DNA of 64,000 bases from Parabacteroides sp. PH5-46 (GTDB lineage: Bacteria > Bacteroidota > Bacteroidia > Bacteroidales > Tannerellaceae), in contig NZ_JARXXA010000019.1 in NCBI RefSeq assembly GCF_029892785.1, positions 20,191 to 84,190 on the forward strand, written 5' to 3'. The notes below the pieces were generated by a model that saw only the letters and a program-made list of their open reading frames with translations, had not been told where the DNA came from and made no database searches. Made by a program: the position numbers and the translations under genes. Shown here piece by piece: positions 45,756 through 55,283 of this stretch. Positions within the stretch are counted from its first letter, which is position 1; the number at the start of each line of letters is the position of its first letter.

Positions 45756-46814
45756 ATGAATGATGCAACAATCAGACGTGTCCGTCTGTACAACCAATTG
45801 TTAACAACTTGCAGCTTGAAAGAACCGCAAGAAGTAGTTTCGTGGATGGGTGCCATGCAGGCACAAGCCTACAGTATGGCAAAATGGGCGATAGGCCTGC
45901 GCCTTCCTGAAACAACAGATCGATTAGTAGAGCAAGCCATTAATGAGGGGAAGATCATCCGAACTCATATCATGCGTCCTACCTGGCATTTTGTGTCGGC
46001 AGACGATATTTACTGGATGCTGGAACTAACGGCTCCCCGCATTAAATCTATCATAAAAAACTATCATAAACATTTTAATGACGATGATTTATACCTGGAA
46101 AGAACCACTCCGTTAATGCTAAAGGTGTTGGAAAAGGAACCGCATCTTACCAAGCAGGAAATAGCCGACAGGATGAATGCCACCGGACTAGATATAGACC
46201 TTCACCGCCTTGGGAATGTCATGACATGGGCTGAGTTGGATGCTGTTGTCTGTAACGGAATAGTAAAAGGAAGTAAGCAGACCTACTGCTTATTGGAAAC
46301 TCGTGCTAAAAAGAAGGCTTCGCTGACTAAAGATGAGGCGATAGCCAAGTTAGCAGAGCGGTATTTTAGCAGTCATGGACCTGCCACCTTGCAAGATTTC
46401 GTCTGGTGGTCGGGTTTAACTACTACGGATGCCCGTAAAGGGATAGAATATATACAACCGGCCTTTATCAGCGAAAAGAAAGGAGAACAAACCTACTGGT
46501 TTAAGAGTGACCTTCAACTCCCTCCGGACTCAGACGAGCCATCTACATTATTACTTCCGGCCTTTGACGAGTATATCGTTGGCTATAAAGACAGGGCAGA
46601 AATACTTGTGGATAAGCATTACAAAAAAGTGATAAGTATGAATGGTATTTTCTCTCCGGCTGTAACACTAAACGGAGAAATTATCGGTACATGGAAAAAT
46701 GCTTCCATCAAGAGTAAAGGAGCAGAACTAACCTTTTTTGAAAAGGTAAGCAAGAAAACAGAATCCTTGTTTAAGCCGGTGTCGGACGCTTATAAATCGT
46801 TCCGAAACGGTTGA
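45756..46814 (+). CDS. Winged-helix protein of the HTH_42 / AlkZ-like DNA glycosylase family
   Basis: A 352-aa protein with three winged-helix-like segments. The N-terminal AMQAQAYSMAKWAIGLRL carries QAQ at residues 35-37, the QxQ motif linked with catalysis in AlkZ, which unhooks DNA interstrand crosslinks; HIMRPTWHFVSADDIYWML and LPAFDEYIVGYKDRAEIL are further family blocks. It may be a DNA repair glycosylase, although many relatives are annotated only as winged-helix proteins. Its stop abuts the stop of the convergent OmpA gene with no base between. Confidence 0.8.
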   Translation: MNDATIRRVRLYNQLLTTCSLKEPQEVVSWMGAMQAQAYSMAKWAIGLRLPETTDRLVEQAINEGKIIRTHIMRPTWHFVSADDIYWMLELTAPRIKSIIKNYHKHFNDDDLYLERTTPLMLKVLEKEPHLTKQEIADRMNATGLDIDLHRLGNVMTWAELDAVVCNGIVKGSKQTYCLLETRAKKKASLTKDEAIAKLAERYFSSHGPATLQDFVWWSGLTTTDARKGIEYIQPAFISEKKGEQTYWFKSDLQLPPDSDEPSTLLLPAFDEYIVGYKDRAEILVDKHYKKVISMNGIFSPAVTLNGEIIGTWKNASIKSKGAELTFFEKVSKKTESLFKPVSDAYKSFRNG

Positions 46815-47651
46815 TTATTTCAGAATTTCAAGCAGTTTATCCAGTTTAGGAGCCATAATGATTTCTGTCCGGCGGTTTTTGCTGCGGCCGTCGGCTGTTT
46901 CATTGGTGTCTACCGGCATGTGTTCACCTCGTCCGGAGGGTTGTATCTGTAACGAATTAACCCCATAATCCTGTGTAAGAATACGAACTACGGATGTGGC
47001 GCGAATGACACTTAGGTCCCAGTTATCCTTGAATTGTACCGTCTTGATCGGTTTGCTGTCTGTGTGGCCTTCGATGTAGACGTCTATATCGGTTTGTTTA
47101 TTCAATACACCGGCCAGTTTTGATAAAGCCTCTTTTCCTCGTTTGTCCACTTTTGCACTGCCCGACTCAAAGAGGAGTTTGTCTGCCATGGCAACATATA
47201 CCTTGCCATTCTTTTCCATAACGGTAAGCTCATCACTACCAAAGCCAAGCAAGGCATCTTTCACACTGTTGAGCAACGCCTGTACTTTCTCATTTTGAGC
47301 ATTCACCAATCCTTGCAATTCGTTGATTGTTTGTTCTCGACGGCTCAGTTCTTCCATTTTCTGGTTTAGTAGAGTGTTCAGCTTGTCTTGTTCACTCATA
47401 TTGGAAGACAAGAGCGACTGATACCTTCGTATCGAATGCCCCAATGATGCGGTATCACTCAATAGCGCTTCCAGGCGGTTGGTTAATTTTTCACTGTCAT
47501 CCAGGCAATTCACCAACTGTCTTTTAAGGTCTTCTCCTTGTTGGATAGCTTCCAGACGTCCGTTTTCAGCCAACAGGTACTTCTTTTTTGACACACAGGA
47601 AGTACTGCAAATCAGGACTGTCGCAATAATTAAACAACCAACTTTTTTCAT
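46815..47651 (-). CDS. OmpA-family lipoprotein with coiled coil
   Basis: A 278-aa lipoprotein (lipobox CSTSC). Residues about 30-140 form a coiled coil (LEALLSDTASLGHSIRRYQ, LNQKMEELSRREQTINELQ) and the C-terminal third is an OmpA-like peptidoglycan-binding domain (LLFESGSAKVDKRGKEALSKL, IEGHTDSKPI, SVIRATSVVRIL, GRSKNRRTEIIM). It probably tethers the outer membrane to the cell wall. It starts 8 bp after the lactonase stop and is likely co-transcribed. Confidence 0.92.
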   Translation of the reverse strand: MKKVGCLIIATVLICSTSCVSKKKYLLAENGRLEAIQQGEDLKRQLVNCLDDSEKLTNRLEALLSDTASLGHSIRRYQSLLSSNMSEQDKLNTLLNQKMEELSRREQTINELQGLVNAQNEKVQALLNSVKDALLGFGSDELTVMEKNGKVYVAMADKLLFESGSAKVDKRGKEALSKLAGVLNKQTDIDVYIEGHTDSKPIKTVQFKDNWDLSVIRATSVVRILTQDYGVNSLQIQPSGRGEHMPVDTNETADGRSKNRRTEIIMAPKLDKLLEILK

Positions 47652-47659
47652 GTAAAATA

Positions 47660-48712
47660 CTAATTAATGAACTTGAGGCAAACCGGCATGTCTACTTCAA
47701 TATTCTTTTCAATATTCTTCAACAAACCTGAATCCTGGTCAATTTCAAATACTTCTATCATACTATCGTCCCGACTGGCAGATAAAAGGAATTTGCCATT
47801 GGGGGTGATAACAAAATTGCGGGGATGCAAGCCTGTATCCTGATAGCCTGTGCGAGTCAGTTTACCATCTTTTTCATTGATGGTAAAGATGGCTATTCCG
47901 TCTCCTTTCAGGCGATTGGAGGCATACAGGAATTTACCGTTCGGAGTGATTCCAATGTCTGCACTACCTTTTGCGTGTAAGGTGTCAGCTTCTATCGTCT
48001 GGAATTCACTAAGCTCTCCGTCTTTATAATTGAATCCGATAACCGTTCCCGACAGTTCATTCAGCAGGTACATGTATTTACCGGAGGGGTGAAACATAAA
48101 GTGGCGTGGCCCTGATCCGCTGGCTACTTTGAATGATTTTAACGAACCTTCTTTCAGGAATAAGGCAGAGTCCGGGTGGTTGATCTCGATGCGATACATG
48201 CGGTCGGTACCCAGGTCGGCAGCGAATAAATACTTATTATCAGGCGAAAATTTCACACAATGAATGTGAGGCATCCGCTGACGCAATGTATCGGATCCCG
48301 AACCTTCAAACATAATCATTTGAGAAGCAAATGCCAGTTTTCCGTTTGATTCAACAGGAAATACGGTAATACTTCCGCCTCCGTAATTTGCTGTCACTAC
48401 ATCTTTTCCATTGGGGGATACTGCAATATTGCAGGGAGATGATGCATACGTTTTTTCGCTGTTCAGCAAGGTTAGCTTGGCTTGTTCTTTTTCAAAGGAT
48501 ATTGCATTGGCAAATGATGTCTCGTTCTCTTGTTCCGTTACAGCGTAGATATACTTTCCATCTACTGTTATGTCCATATAGGAGGGGTTATTTACCTTTA
48601 CCATATTTACATACTCTGCATTACCATTTTCTGTGTCAAATTTATAAACATATATTCCCTCACTCAGTCCCAGGGTGTATGTTCCTACCAGTAAGTATAA
48701 AAAACCGTTCAT
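47660..48712 (-). CDS. Lactonase-family seven-bladed propeller protein
   Basis: A 350-aa protein of the YbhE/Pgl-like lactonase family: LYLLVGTYTLGLSEGIYVYKF, NYGGGSITVFPVESNGKL, MPHIHCVKFSPDNKYLFAADLG, GSGPRHFMFHPSGKYMYLLNEL and GLHPRNFVITPNGKFLLSASRD are the repeated blades. E. coli YbhE hydrolyses 6-phosphogluconolactone; many relatives have unknown substrates. No signal peptide is obvious. The OmpA gene follows after 8 bp. Confidence 0.88.
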   Translation of the reverse strand: MNGFLYLLVGTYTLGLSEGIYVYKFDTENGNAEYVNMVKVNNPSYMDITVDGKYIYAVTEQENETSFANAISFEKEQAKLTLLNSEKTYASSPCNIAVSPNGKDVVTANYGGGSITVFPVESNGKLAFASQMIMFEGSGSDTLRQRMPHIHCVKFSPDNKYLFAADLGTDRMYRIEINHPDSALFLKEGSLKSFKVASGSGPRHFMFHPSGKYMYLLNELSGTVIGFNYKDGELSEFQTIEADTLHAKGSADIGITPNGKFLYASNRLKGDGIAIFTINEKDGKLTRTGYQDTGLHPRNFVITPNGKFLLSASRDDSMIEVFEIDQDSGLLKNIEKNIEVDMPVCLKFIN

Positions 48713-48807
48713 AACTTTTAATTTGCTTTTTATTGATTCTTTTTGTTTAAGGCCGTATTATTGTTCCGCAAGATACACATTTGCTTTTTAATGACAATCT
48801 TTGTGTT

Positions 48808-49689
48808 TTAAAACTTTCGGGGTTCTGCCAGTACATAATAATTTGAAATCTCCAATACACCCGGGTCACCAGGTAAGGAACCGATCAGTATGATATGCGA
48901 ACTATCCGTATCCCATATTGCTAAGGGAAAATAAGAAATATCAGGAAAGAGCTCTTCCAACGGATAGCTGAAGCGTTTTTCATACTCCGTATGCAATGGT
49001 GATTGGGATAAATCATCTCCTTCATAAAGGAAAGCACTTTTACCATATAATAGCGTGATATAATCGTAAAAGAAAGGGCGTATACTTGCCAGTTGGGCCA
49101 GGTGTTCTTCTCGTCCGTTATAATTGTTTATCCAGTATCCCAATAAGGCTAAAGGGGCTACTTCGTCCTGAATATAAGACAAACCAAGTGTGAAGTTTTT
49201 AACATTGGATACGTAGTTGTAACGGTTGGATAGAAGTGCATCCTCTTCCCAGTCAATACCCAGGAAGTCGCCAACTAATTCAACTGTTACCTCTACCGAC
49301 TCGGTCAGGATCATGCTGCTGTCTCTATACAGGCTTATCACTGTTTTATAAGTACCCGGCAAGTAATAACTTTGTTCGCGGGATACAATCATCTTGTCGA
49401 TATTACATACATCATAAAACACCTCCGGTGTGTCCCATATCAGAGAATCCAGCTGGGTCATCAGATTATATGTTATATTGATCCTGTCTCCGTTCTTGTC
49501 TTTTTTGTAGATAGCATAATCAGTCTTCTCAAACAAGTTCAGACGTACCGGGCTAACAGAAAAGGTAACTGTATCTGTAAACGGCAGTCGTTCCTCGGGT
49601 GTAGTATTGCCTTCTTCTTTGGCACAGGAGATGCAACAAGCAAGCAAGTAGGCAATCAGCATTACCGGTAGAAACATGCGTATTTTCAT
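48808..49689 (-). CDS. Lipoprotein, PKD-like, function unknown
   Basis: A lipoprotein of 293 aa from ATG at 49689 (three residues longer from 49698). The signal is MKIRMFLPVMLIAYLLACCISC with the last Cys lipidated. The N-terminal part (TDTVTFSVSPVRLNLFEKTDY, YLPGTYKTVISLYRD) looks like a small beta-sandwich of PKD type; the C-terminal half is unlike anything I recognise. Such proteins often accompany SusD-like systems, but none is next to this one. It is separated from the lactonase gene by 95 bp. Confidence 0.7.
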   Translation of the reverse strand: MKIRMFLPVMLIAYLLACCISCAKEEGNTTPEERLPFTDTVTFSVSPVRLNLFEKTDYAIYKKDKNGDRINITYNLMTQLDSLIWDTPEVFYDVCNIDKMIVSREQSYYLPGTYKTVISLYRDSSMILTESVEVTVELVGDFLGIDWEEDALLSNRYNYVSNVKNFTLGLSYIQDEVAPLALLGYWINNYNGREEHLAQLASIRPFFYDYITLLYGKSAFLYEGDDLSQSPLHTEYEKRFSYPLEELFPDISYFPLAIWDTDSSHIILIGSLPGDPGVLEISNYYVLAEPRKF

Positions 49690-49738
49690 TCTTTGCAAAT
49701 TATTTCAGATTTTCCGGTGTAAAATTAAGAAAAAGTCT

Positions 49739-52345
49739 CTACAAATCGAACCAGTAGTTGAGCTTAATCATGAATGTATTTGTAGAGGGGAGGCCAAACA
49801 TGTGGTCTAAATTGTTTCCCCATCCCGAAACGTGCTGATTCTGACGGTCTGACATACTATGTTCCCATACCAGATAGAGTGTAGAGCCGGGCATATATTC
49901 CCAACGGGCCACCAGGTTGGAGCGAAATTCGTTGAAGCTGAAGTCGGGATTGCCAAACGGAATCTCCGCATTATATGCGTGAAAACGTTTATTATATGTT
50001 TTCGATTTGGTGTCGGCAGCTTCTTTAAAGTCGCTGAATGTGCCGGACGAGGTAAATGGCGAACCGTAAAATTGCACGGATACGTCGGGGGTTACGTTTA
50101 CCTGTAGTTTCATCGTTAGGCCGTATGTTTTTTGTTTCATGCGTCCCATGAGATAGGTTGCCTGGCTATGCTGTCCGGCTGTATTGCCTTCCGGAGGTAT
50201 AGTGCCTACATATTGCAGATTGTCATTATTCCATGAGTAATCAAACTGGCCCGACAGGTAGGTGTGATTTCCCAGGCGGAAGGTAAGACTGGGTGACAGG
50301 GTATTGAATTTATTATAGCCATCGGTTTCCATGTCTCCTACATACTTTACCTTAAACATCACCCGTTTAGCCTTGTCTGTGTTGAAAGTGACAATCGTGT
50401 AGAAATAAGGGTCGTAACGCATATCCGGGCCTCCCCGTAGCTGGCGCGTCTCTACCCAGTTCCAGGCGAAGTTTTCATATATACTCAGTTCAAATCGATT
50501 CAGGAACATGCTTTCCCATTGGAAATTCACATGATTGTCTATGACATTCCCCCCATAGTCCCATTTGTTCCCCTGTGAGAGCATCAGGGTATTGGAGCGG
50601 AATATTTTCCATACGTCTGTTTGTTTGAATCTTATTTCTGTTTCGTTGGAGATACCATCTGCCTGTTTCAGGTAGCCGATGTCATTCAGGTCGAAGCCGG
50701 GAGATGTCCACTTAAACTCCTCCGAGAAGGACCATTTGGCATTTCCTTTCCTCCCTACTTTTATATATCCGCTTGTCCCGTTCAACGATGTTCGGTTTTT
50801 GTCTACTCCCAGATAGTCTGATGCGGAGATTCGCTGATAGTAATGGACGGGGTTTGTCTGTACAAGCGTAATGGCTTCTTTCGTTCCGTTCAGCGAACTG
50901 AACATTCCTTTTGCGTCGATGTAATACAGGCGGTTGCTGAAATAGTGGGTATAGTCGATACCGGCTGTAAAAGCATTGCGAACCAGCACTTTTTCCAGGT
51001 GCGGCTCGTTTAGCGACCGGTTCACAGATGTAATCATACCTCCCAGTAATACATTCCCTTTCCAGTTCTTTTGTACCCGGCCAACTGTATAGTTCGTTAG
51101 CGGTTCTACTACCTGTTTGCTTTCTTTTCCGTCATGGGTCACTTTGGCGCTTGAACGAGCGGTTACGCTTTGTACTACGCCTATCGTTACCCCCTTCCGG
51201 TTGGTACCGGTTAGCTTCAGGGCTCCGATAATCGGTACATTTTCTTTTGTTTCGGCAAATCCGGAGATATTGTCTACTTCCGGTTGGATTGAAGGGGCAG
51301 AACCGATGCGGCGGGTATAGAACATCATATCATTTCCGGATGAAAAGTCAAGGATGTGCTTTCCTTCCAGGAAAAAAGGACGTTTTTCATCGTAAAACGT
51401 TTCAAGAGCAGTCAGGTTCATCACCGAAGGATCCAGCTCTACTTGTCCGAAATCGGGATTAATGGTTACATCTAATGTGAAGTCGGACAGGGCGAATTTG
51501 GCATCCAGTCCTACGTTTCCACTCCAACTGTTCCCTTTCTGGTACGGGCTACCGGCTATCTTAGGTTCACGTTGATATTTGCCCATTGTATAAGGACGGA
51601 ATTCCATATTCCGGGGTTTCGGCAGATCGTTCATGCCGTGTAGTTCACCAAAGGAAAATACGTGGCCATTGTTCTTTAGCGGGATTAGACTCCAGTTCTG
51701 GGTTTCGCTTTTGTGACGGATGATACGCCGTATGTGCAATCCCCAGATTCCCTCTTTCGAGAGGTGGTTATAGCGTAGCTGGCTGAAAGGGATACGCATT
51801 TCGACCGACCAACTCGAATCGGCCTTATTTATATGTGTTCGCCCCTCCCATACAGCATTCCAACTACTGTTTATATCTAATTTGTCTGTTACGATCAGGT
51901 CGCTTTTATTGCCTCCTGCATTGATGTTAAACTCAGGAGCTGCCCGATAATCGTGGTAGGTATCGAATGCCACGCTGACAAGGTCGCCCAGGCTGTTGTC
52001 GTCTCTGTTTCCGATGAAACGAATGATTTTATCCGGTTCATCTTCTTTGCAGTAAACAGCGATGTAGATGGATTTGTCGTCGTATAAAACTTTCATCCGG
52101 GTGGGGGAGGTAGAGGGCGTCCTTTCATGCGGACTATTCTGTACAAAAACATCAGACCATTCTCCCTGTGTTTGCCAGCATGCGTCATCAAGCTTGCCGT
52201 CGATCACAGGCTGTTTTTCTGTTATTTTTGTTATCTGATAGGCTCTCTTATAGGCTTTGTCAAATGGTATAACATCCTGCTGGGCAAAAGACAACAGATG
52301 AAAGCCTGACAAAAGAAGTAGTAGTACATGTTTTTTTACTTCCAT
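49739..52345 (-). CDS. DUF5916 outer-membrane protein with N-terminal CBM9-like domain
   Basis: 868 aa if started at ATG 52345 (MEVKKHVLLLLLSGFHLLSFAQ, a good signal peptide); an ATG at 52360 in the same frame adds five residues and overlaps the upstream gene further. Residues about 45-230 form a CBM9-like beta domain (PVIDGKLDDACWQ, VLYDDKSIYIAVYCKEDEPD, DLVSVAFDTYHDYR, WSVEMRIPFSQLRY). The rest is a DUF5916 beta-barrel-like region ending FMIKLNYWFDL with a terminal Leu/Phe pattern like an outer-membrane protein. The substrate is unknown. It is downstream of the patatin gene and overlaps it by 10 bp. Confidence 0.85.
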   Translation of the reverse strand: MEVKKHVLLLLLSGFHLLSFAQQDVIPFDKAYKRAYQITKITEKQPVIDGKLDDACWQTQGEWSDVFVQNSPHERTPSTSPTRMKVLYDDKSIYIAVYCKEDEPDKIIRFIGNRDDNSLGDLVSVAFDTYHDYRAAPEFNINAGGNKSDLIVTDKLDINSSWNAVWEGRTHINKADSSWSVEMRIPFSQLRYNHLSKEGIWGLHIRRIIRHKSETQNWSLIPLKNNGHVFSFGELHGMNDLPKPRNMEFRPYTMGKYQREPKIAGSPYQKGNSWSGNVGLDAKFALSDFTLDVTINPDFGQVELDPSVMNLTALETFYDEKRPFFLEGKHILDFSSGNDMMFYTRRIGSAPSIQPEVDNISGFAETKENVPIIGALKLTGTNRKGVTIGVVQSVTARSSAKVTHDGKESKQVVEPLTNYTVGRVQKNWKGNVLLGGMITSVNRSLNEPHLEKVLVRNAFTAGIDYTHYFSNRLYYIDAKGMFSSLNGTKEAITLVQTNPVHYYQRISASDYLGVDKNRTSLNGTSGYIKVGRKGNAKWSFSEEFKWTSPGFDLNDIGYLKQADGISNETEIRFKQTDVWKIFRSNTLMLSQGNKWDYGGNVIDNHVNFQWESMFLNRFELSIYENFAWNWVETRQLRGGPDMRYDPYFYTIVTFNTDKAKRVMFKVKYVGDMETDGYNKFNTLSPSLTFRLGNHTYLSGQFDYSWNNDNLQYVGTIPPEGNTAGQHSQATYLMGRMKQKTYGLTMKLQVNVTPDVSVQFYGSPFTSSGTFSDFKEAADTKSKTYNKRFHAYNAEIPFGNPDFSFNEFRSNLVARWEYMPGSTLYLVWEHSMSDRQNQHVSGWGNNLDHMFGLPSTNTFMIKLNYWFDL

Positions 52346-53946
52346 CTGCTCATTCCCCATAATGGATTATCCTGAAACTTCTCCCAGTCTGCTTTTAATT
52401 GTGCTTCGCAAGCCAGGATTACTTGGTGTTGCCCGGTAGTGTTTCGAGGGTCTTTTTTGATGACTTCTATGTATTGAAGCAGGTTGAAACACACCGTGTA
52501 TTCGCCTGCGGCAATGATGGCATCGGGCATACCGGAGGCTATTTCTTCCGGTGTAAACCAAAGGGTTGTTCCCATAGAAGCTGCCTTTACGGAGTTTTGT
52601 TGTATCTTTTCGCTTGGTTTTAAATAGGCCGGAAGGTGTTTACTTTTTAGGTTTGCTTCCCAGGTTTCGCCGGGTCTCAGTTCGTAGATTCCATTCATGA
52701 TGCAACGGTTCATCCAGCCTTCGTCTGTGTAGGTACTCCGGTAGTTCATCCTTCTGAGATGCTTCATAAAGATAGAGGATGTCAATAGTAGAACAGAGCT
52801 TACCCGGTTGGCTACCAATGTGGCTATATCACCGAACTTCAGGTTCAGAATAGATGGTATGCTGTCTTTCACAATCGTTCCCTCGGCCAGTTTAACGAGC
52901 TTTTTCTTTGCAAATAAAAAAGTAGCTACGCCTATTATGGCAATGAACCAGCAAACCACCAATAGCCCGGATAAGAATGAGTCTGCCCTCCATAGCAGGG
53001 ATAGGGTAGTGAGGAGAGTCATAATACCTCCTACTATCCAAAAGTAAGAAGACAATTTATGCAAACTGAGTTTGTTGAACCACTTGGGCAGTTGCAATTT
53101 GCTTGCCTTATACGAGTCCATGTAAGGGCTCGATACGTCTGAGATAATAATCAGGTCGAGACATTTATCCTCTTTTCCGGGATAATTGCTTCTCATGCGT
53201 TGTTCGGCCAGTAGGATGGGCTCTATGCCTTGATTGTCAACAATCCCGCCGTCCATAATGCCGAAAGCCTCTACCTTTTCTTTATATTCTTTTACCTCCT
53301 GCGATTCACCCATCTCAAAGTTTTGCGGAAACATCACAGGCTCAAAGCCGCTGGGGAAACAAGACGAACAAGCCAGTATCTCCGACAGTCGTATATGCCG
53401 GGCGATGGTGCGCGATATCCTTATTTTGTTATTTCCGATAATGCCGTAGCCGCTGTCTTTATCCTGCTTGCCTGTCGTAGCCTGAAAGCGGAAGGCCAGT
53501 CCGTTAGTGAAATCGGTAGCATTGGCTGAAAACTGGCTGATATGGCCCTCTTTTACGTGATCCATCAGCTTGCCGAAACGGGCTCCGTTGAACAGTTTTT
53601 CATTGTATATATCTGCCATTGTGCGGATAAGCGAAGCACTTTCTCCTTCCTTATACGATGAAAGGTTCTGCATGGCAAGGGTAGCCAGGTCTACATCCGT
53701 AAAGAATGAATAAAGCGCATTGAATATTTCCGGCGAAGCTTCTTCCCGGCTTACTCCCAGCAGATACCTCAATCCGGTAATGGTTCCACCGGATATGGTA
53801 GATAGTGCCACTACTTGCTTTAGCAGTGTAGAACCATCACCTGTTTGTACGGAATCCAGGTACGACAGAACGCCCAGGTGGAATGTAGCCGCACGATAGC
53901 CTCCTCCCGAGAACGTCAATGCTATTTTCAGATCTTCTTTTCCCAT
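52336..53946 (-). CDS. Patatin-like phospholipase with membrane segments
   Basis: A 536-aa protein. The patatin motifs are complete: oxyanion loop FSGGGYRAATFHLG near residue 14, nucleophile Ser in LSTISGGTITG near 53 (TISGG rather than the usual GxSxG), and the Asp of the dyad in MDGGIVDNQG near 230. Two hydrophobic helices follow (YFWIVGGIMTLLTTLSLLW and LLVVCWFIAIIGVATFLFA, about 310-365), so the enzyme is membrane-tethered. It probably hydrolyses acyl esters of membrane lipids. It is 11 bp downstream of a DNase I-like gene and likely co-expressed with it. Confidence 0.85.
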   Translation of the reverse strand: MGKEDLKIALTFSGGGYRAATFHLGVLSYLDSVQTGDGSTLLKQVVALSTISGGTITGLRYLLGVSREEASPEIFNALYSFFTDVDLATLAMQNLSSYKEGESASLIRTMADIYNEKLFNGARFGKLMDHVKEGHISQFSANATDFTNGLAFRFQATTGKQDKDSGYGIIGNNKIRISRTIARHIRLSEILACSSCFPSGFEPVMFPQNFEMGESQEVKEYKEKVEAFGIMDGGIVDNQGIEPILLAEQRMRSNYPGKEDKCLDLIIISDVSSPYMDSYKASKLQLPKWFNKLSLHKLSSYFWIVGGIMTLLTTLSLLWRADSFLSGLLVVCWFIAIIGVATFLFAKKKLVKLAEGTIVKDSIPSILNLKFGDIATLVANRVSSVLLLTSSIFMKHLRRMNYRSTYTDEGWMNRCIMNGIYELRPGETWEANLKSKHLPAYLKPSEKIQQNSVKAASMGTTLWFTPEEIASGMPDAIIAAGEYTVCFNLLQYIEVIKKDPRNTTGQHQVILACEAQLKADWEKFQDNPLWGMSRWK

Positions 53947-53957
53947 GATCGTTGTTG

Positions 53958-54998
53958 TTACTTTGTTTCTTTCTTTATTCTTTCCAGATATTGGTTGCTG
54001 AAATCAACCTTTAGTTCTACCCAAAGCGGCAGATGATCCGACATTTGGAAAGTGCGCCATTTAGACATATAGTATTTTTCCACTTCTTTGTCAGTTTTTC
54101 CTACGGTATATTTGGGGTCGAAGTATTTGCGGTAAATGCTTACGTCATCAGGAGTATAAACCGATTCGGTAAAGTTAAAGGCTCCGGCTTTCTGTTCTTT
54201 TTTGGAGAAAACAGTCATTGCCTTATCCAGCTTTAGGTTGAAGGCTATCTGATCGTAATGCTTTGTATTTCCCAGATCTGTAGGATGTTCTTTGATGCAA
54301 TCAGGAATGAAGAATCCATTCTTTTCGAGTGCCAACATGGTTTCGTCTCCACATTTGGGAATATTGAAATCTCCCAGCAGGATGTAGCTGGTATCTTCTT
54401 TCTTGGAGCGTTTGGTCAGGAATTTGGCAATGCTGTCTATCTCGGCTACTCTTCGTGGGTCTACTCCGCTGGATTTTCCGTAATATATATGCACCATTGC
54501 CAGATGAAACTTAAACCAGCCGGCCTGTAGTGCTACACAGAATGGGGTACGCGCATACTGATATTCACCTTGTATCAGTTTGTCCTGCGGAAGCACGATT
54601 TCTCCGGCCATTTTCCGAAAAAAAACCTTGTTGGTGTCATATACAAAGGCGATTCGTTCGCTCCCTCCGGCACTCCCTTCGGTACTGTCTGTTACAATGT
54701 AATCCCAGCCATGTCCCAGGATATTCATAACCTTTTCAAGTCCGCTCATATTACTGGATACTTCCTGAATGGCGATGAGGTTGAACCGACTAAGTATTTC
54801 GGCAATGTAATACAGGCTCTCGGTACGACGATTATTTCCGAATTCCCGAATATTCCAGGTAGCCAGTAAAAGAGACTCTTCTGCTGTTTTCTGAGGTATT
54901 TCCCTGTCAAGCTGACGACGCAATAATAAAAGTCTTTCCACCACGCGTAGTCGTTCTTCTGTATCCGCTATTTTCCGGATTGGATGATAATATGGCAT
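53958..54998 (-). CDS. Endonuclease/exonuclease/phosphatase family protein
   Basis: A 346-aa protein of the DNase I-like EEP fold with its motifs in order: LLATWNIREFGNN (Asn), LIAIQEVSS (Glu), LAMVHIYYGKSSG, YILLGDFNIPKCGD (Asp, Asn) and FQMSDHLPLWVEL (Asp-His). There is no signal peptide, so it is cytoplasmic. Members cut DNA, RNA or phospholipid head groups. The N-terminal 45 residues are helical and charged and not part of the fold. It is first of a two- or three-gene unit with the patatin and DUF5916 genes. Confidence 0.88.
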   Translation of the reverse strand: MPYYHPIRKIADTEERLRVVERLLLLRRQLDREIPQKTAEESLLLATWNIREFGNNRRTESLYYIAEILSRFNLIAIQEVSSNMSGLEKVMNILGHGWDYIVTDSTEGSAGGSERIAFVYDTNKVFFRKMAGEIVLPQDKLIQGEYQYARTPFCVALQAGWFKFHLAMVHIYYGKSSGVDPRRVAEIDSIAKFLTKRSKKEDTSYILLGDFNIPKCGDETMLALEKNGFFIPDCIKEHPTDLGNTKHYDQIAFNLKLDKAMTVFSKKEQKAGAFNFTESVYTPDDVSIYRKYFDPKYTVGKTDKEVEKYYMSKWRTFQMSDHLPLWVELKVDFSNQYLERIKKETK

Positions 54999-55283
54999 AA
55001 TAGTAGTTTAAGGTGTGAGTAATCATTTACAACAAAATTAATATAATAGCCTGAAAATGAAAAGAAATAAATGCCAAATTTTCAAAAATCCACAAAATAC
55101 AGTAAATCTATTATTTTGATGTTAAAACACCTTATATCCTTTCATATTTCATCAAAAAGCAAATTTGATCTAACACCTCTTTTATTCAAAAGCGACAAAA
55201 ATATAAAAAACAAAACATTTATTAACCAAATCGATATAAGATTTAATATATATTTGGTAAAATAATCAACTTTTCCCCATTTT
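54999..55283. other. A/T-rich gene-free DNA upstream of the recombinase
   Basis: This is the first part of a 764-bp gap between the EEP gene and the recombinase. Short open frames here are low-complexity and lack family features. A TATATTTG at 55249-55256 resembles a -7 element on the + strand but has no gene close downstream. Confidence 0.5.
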
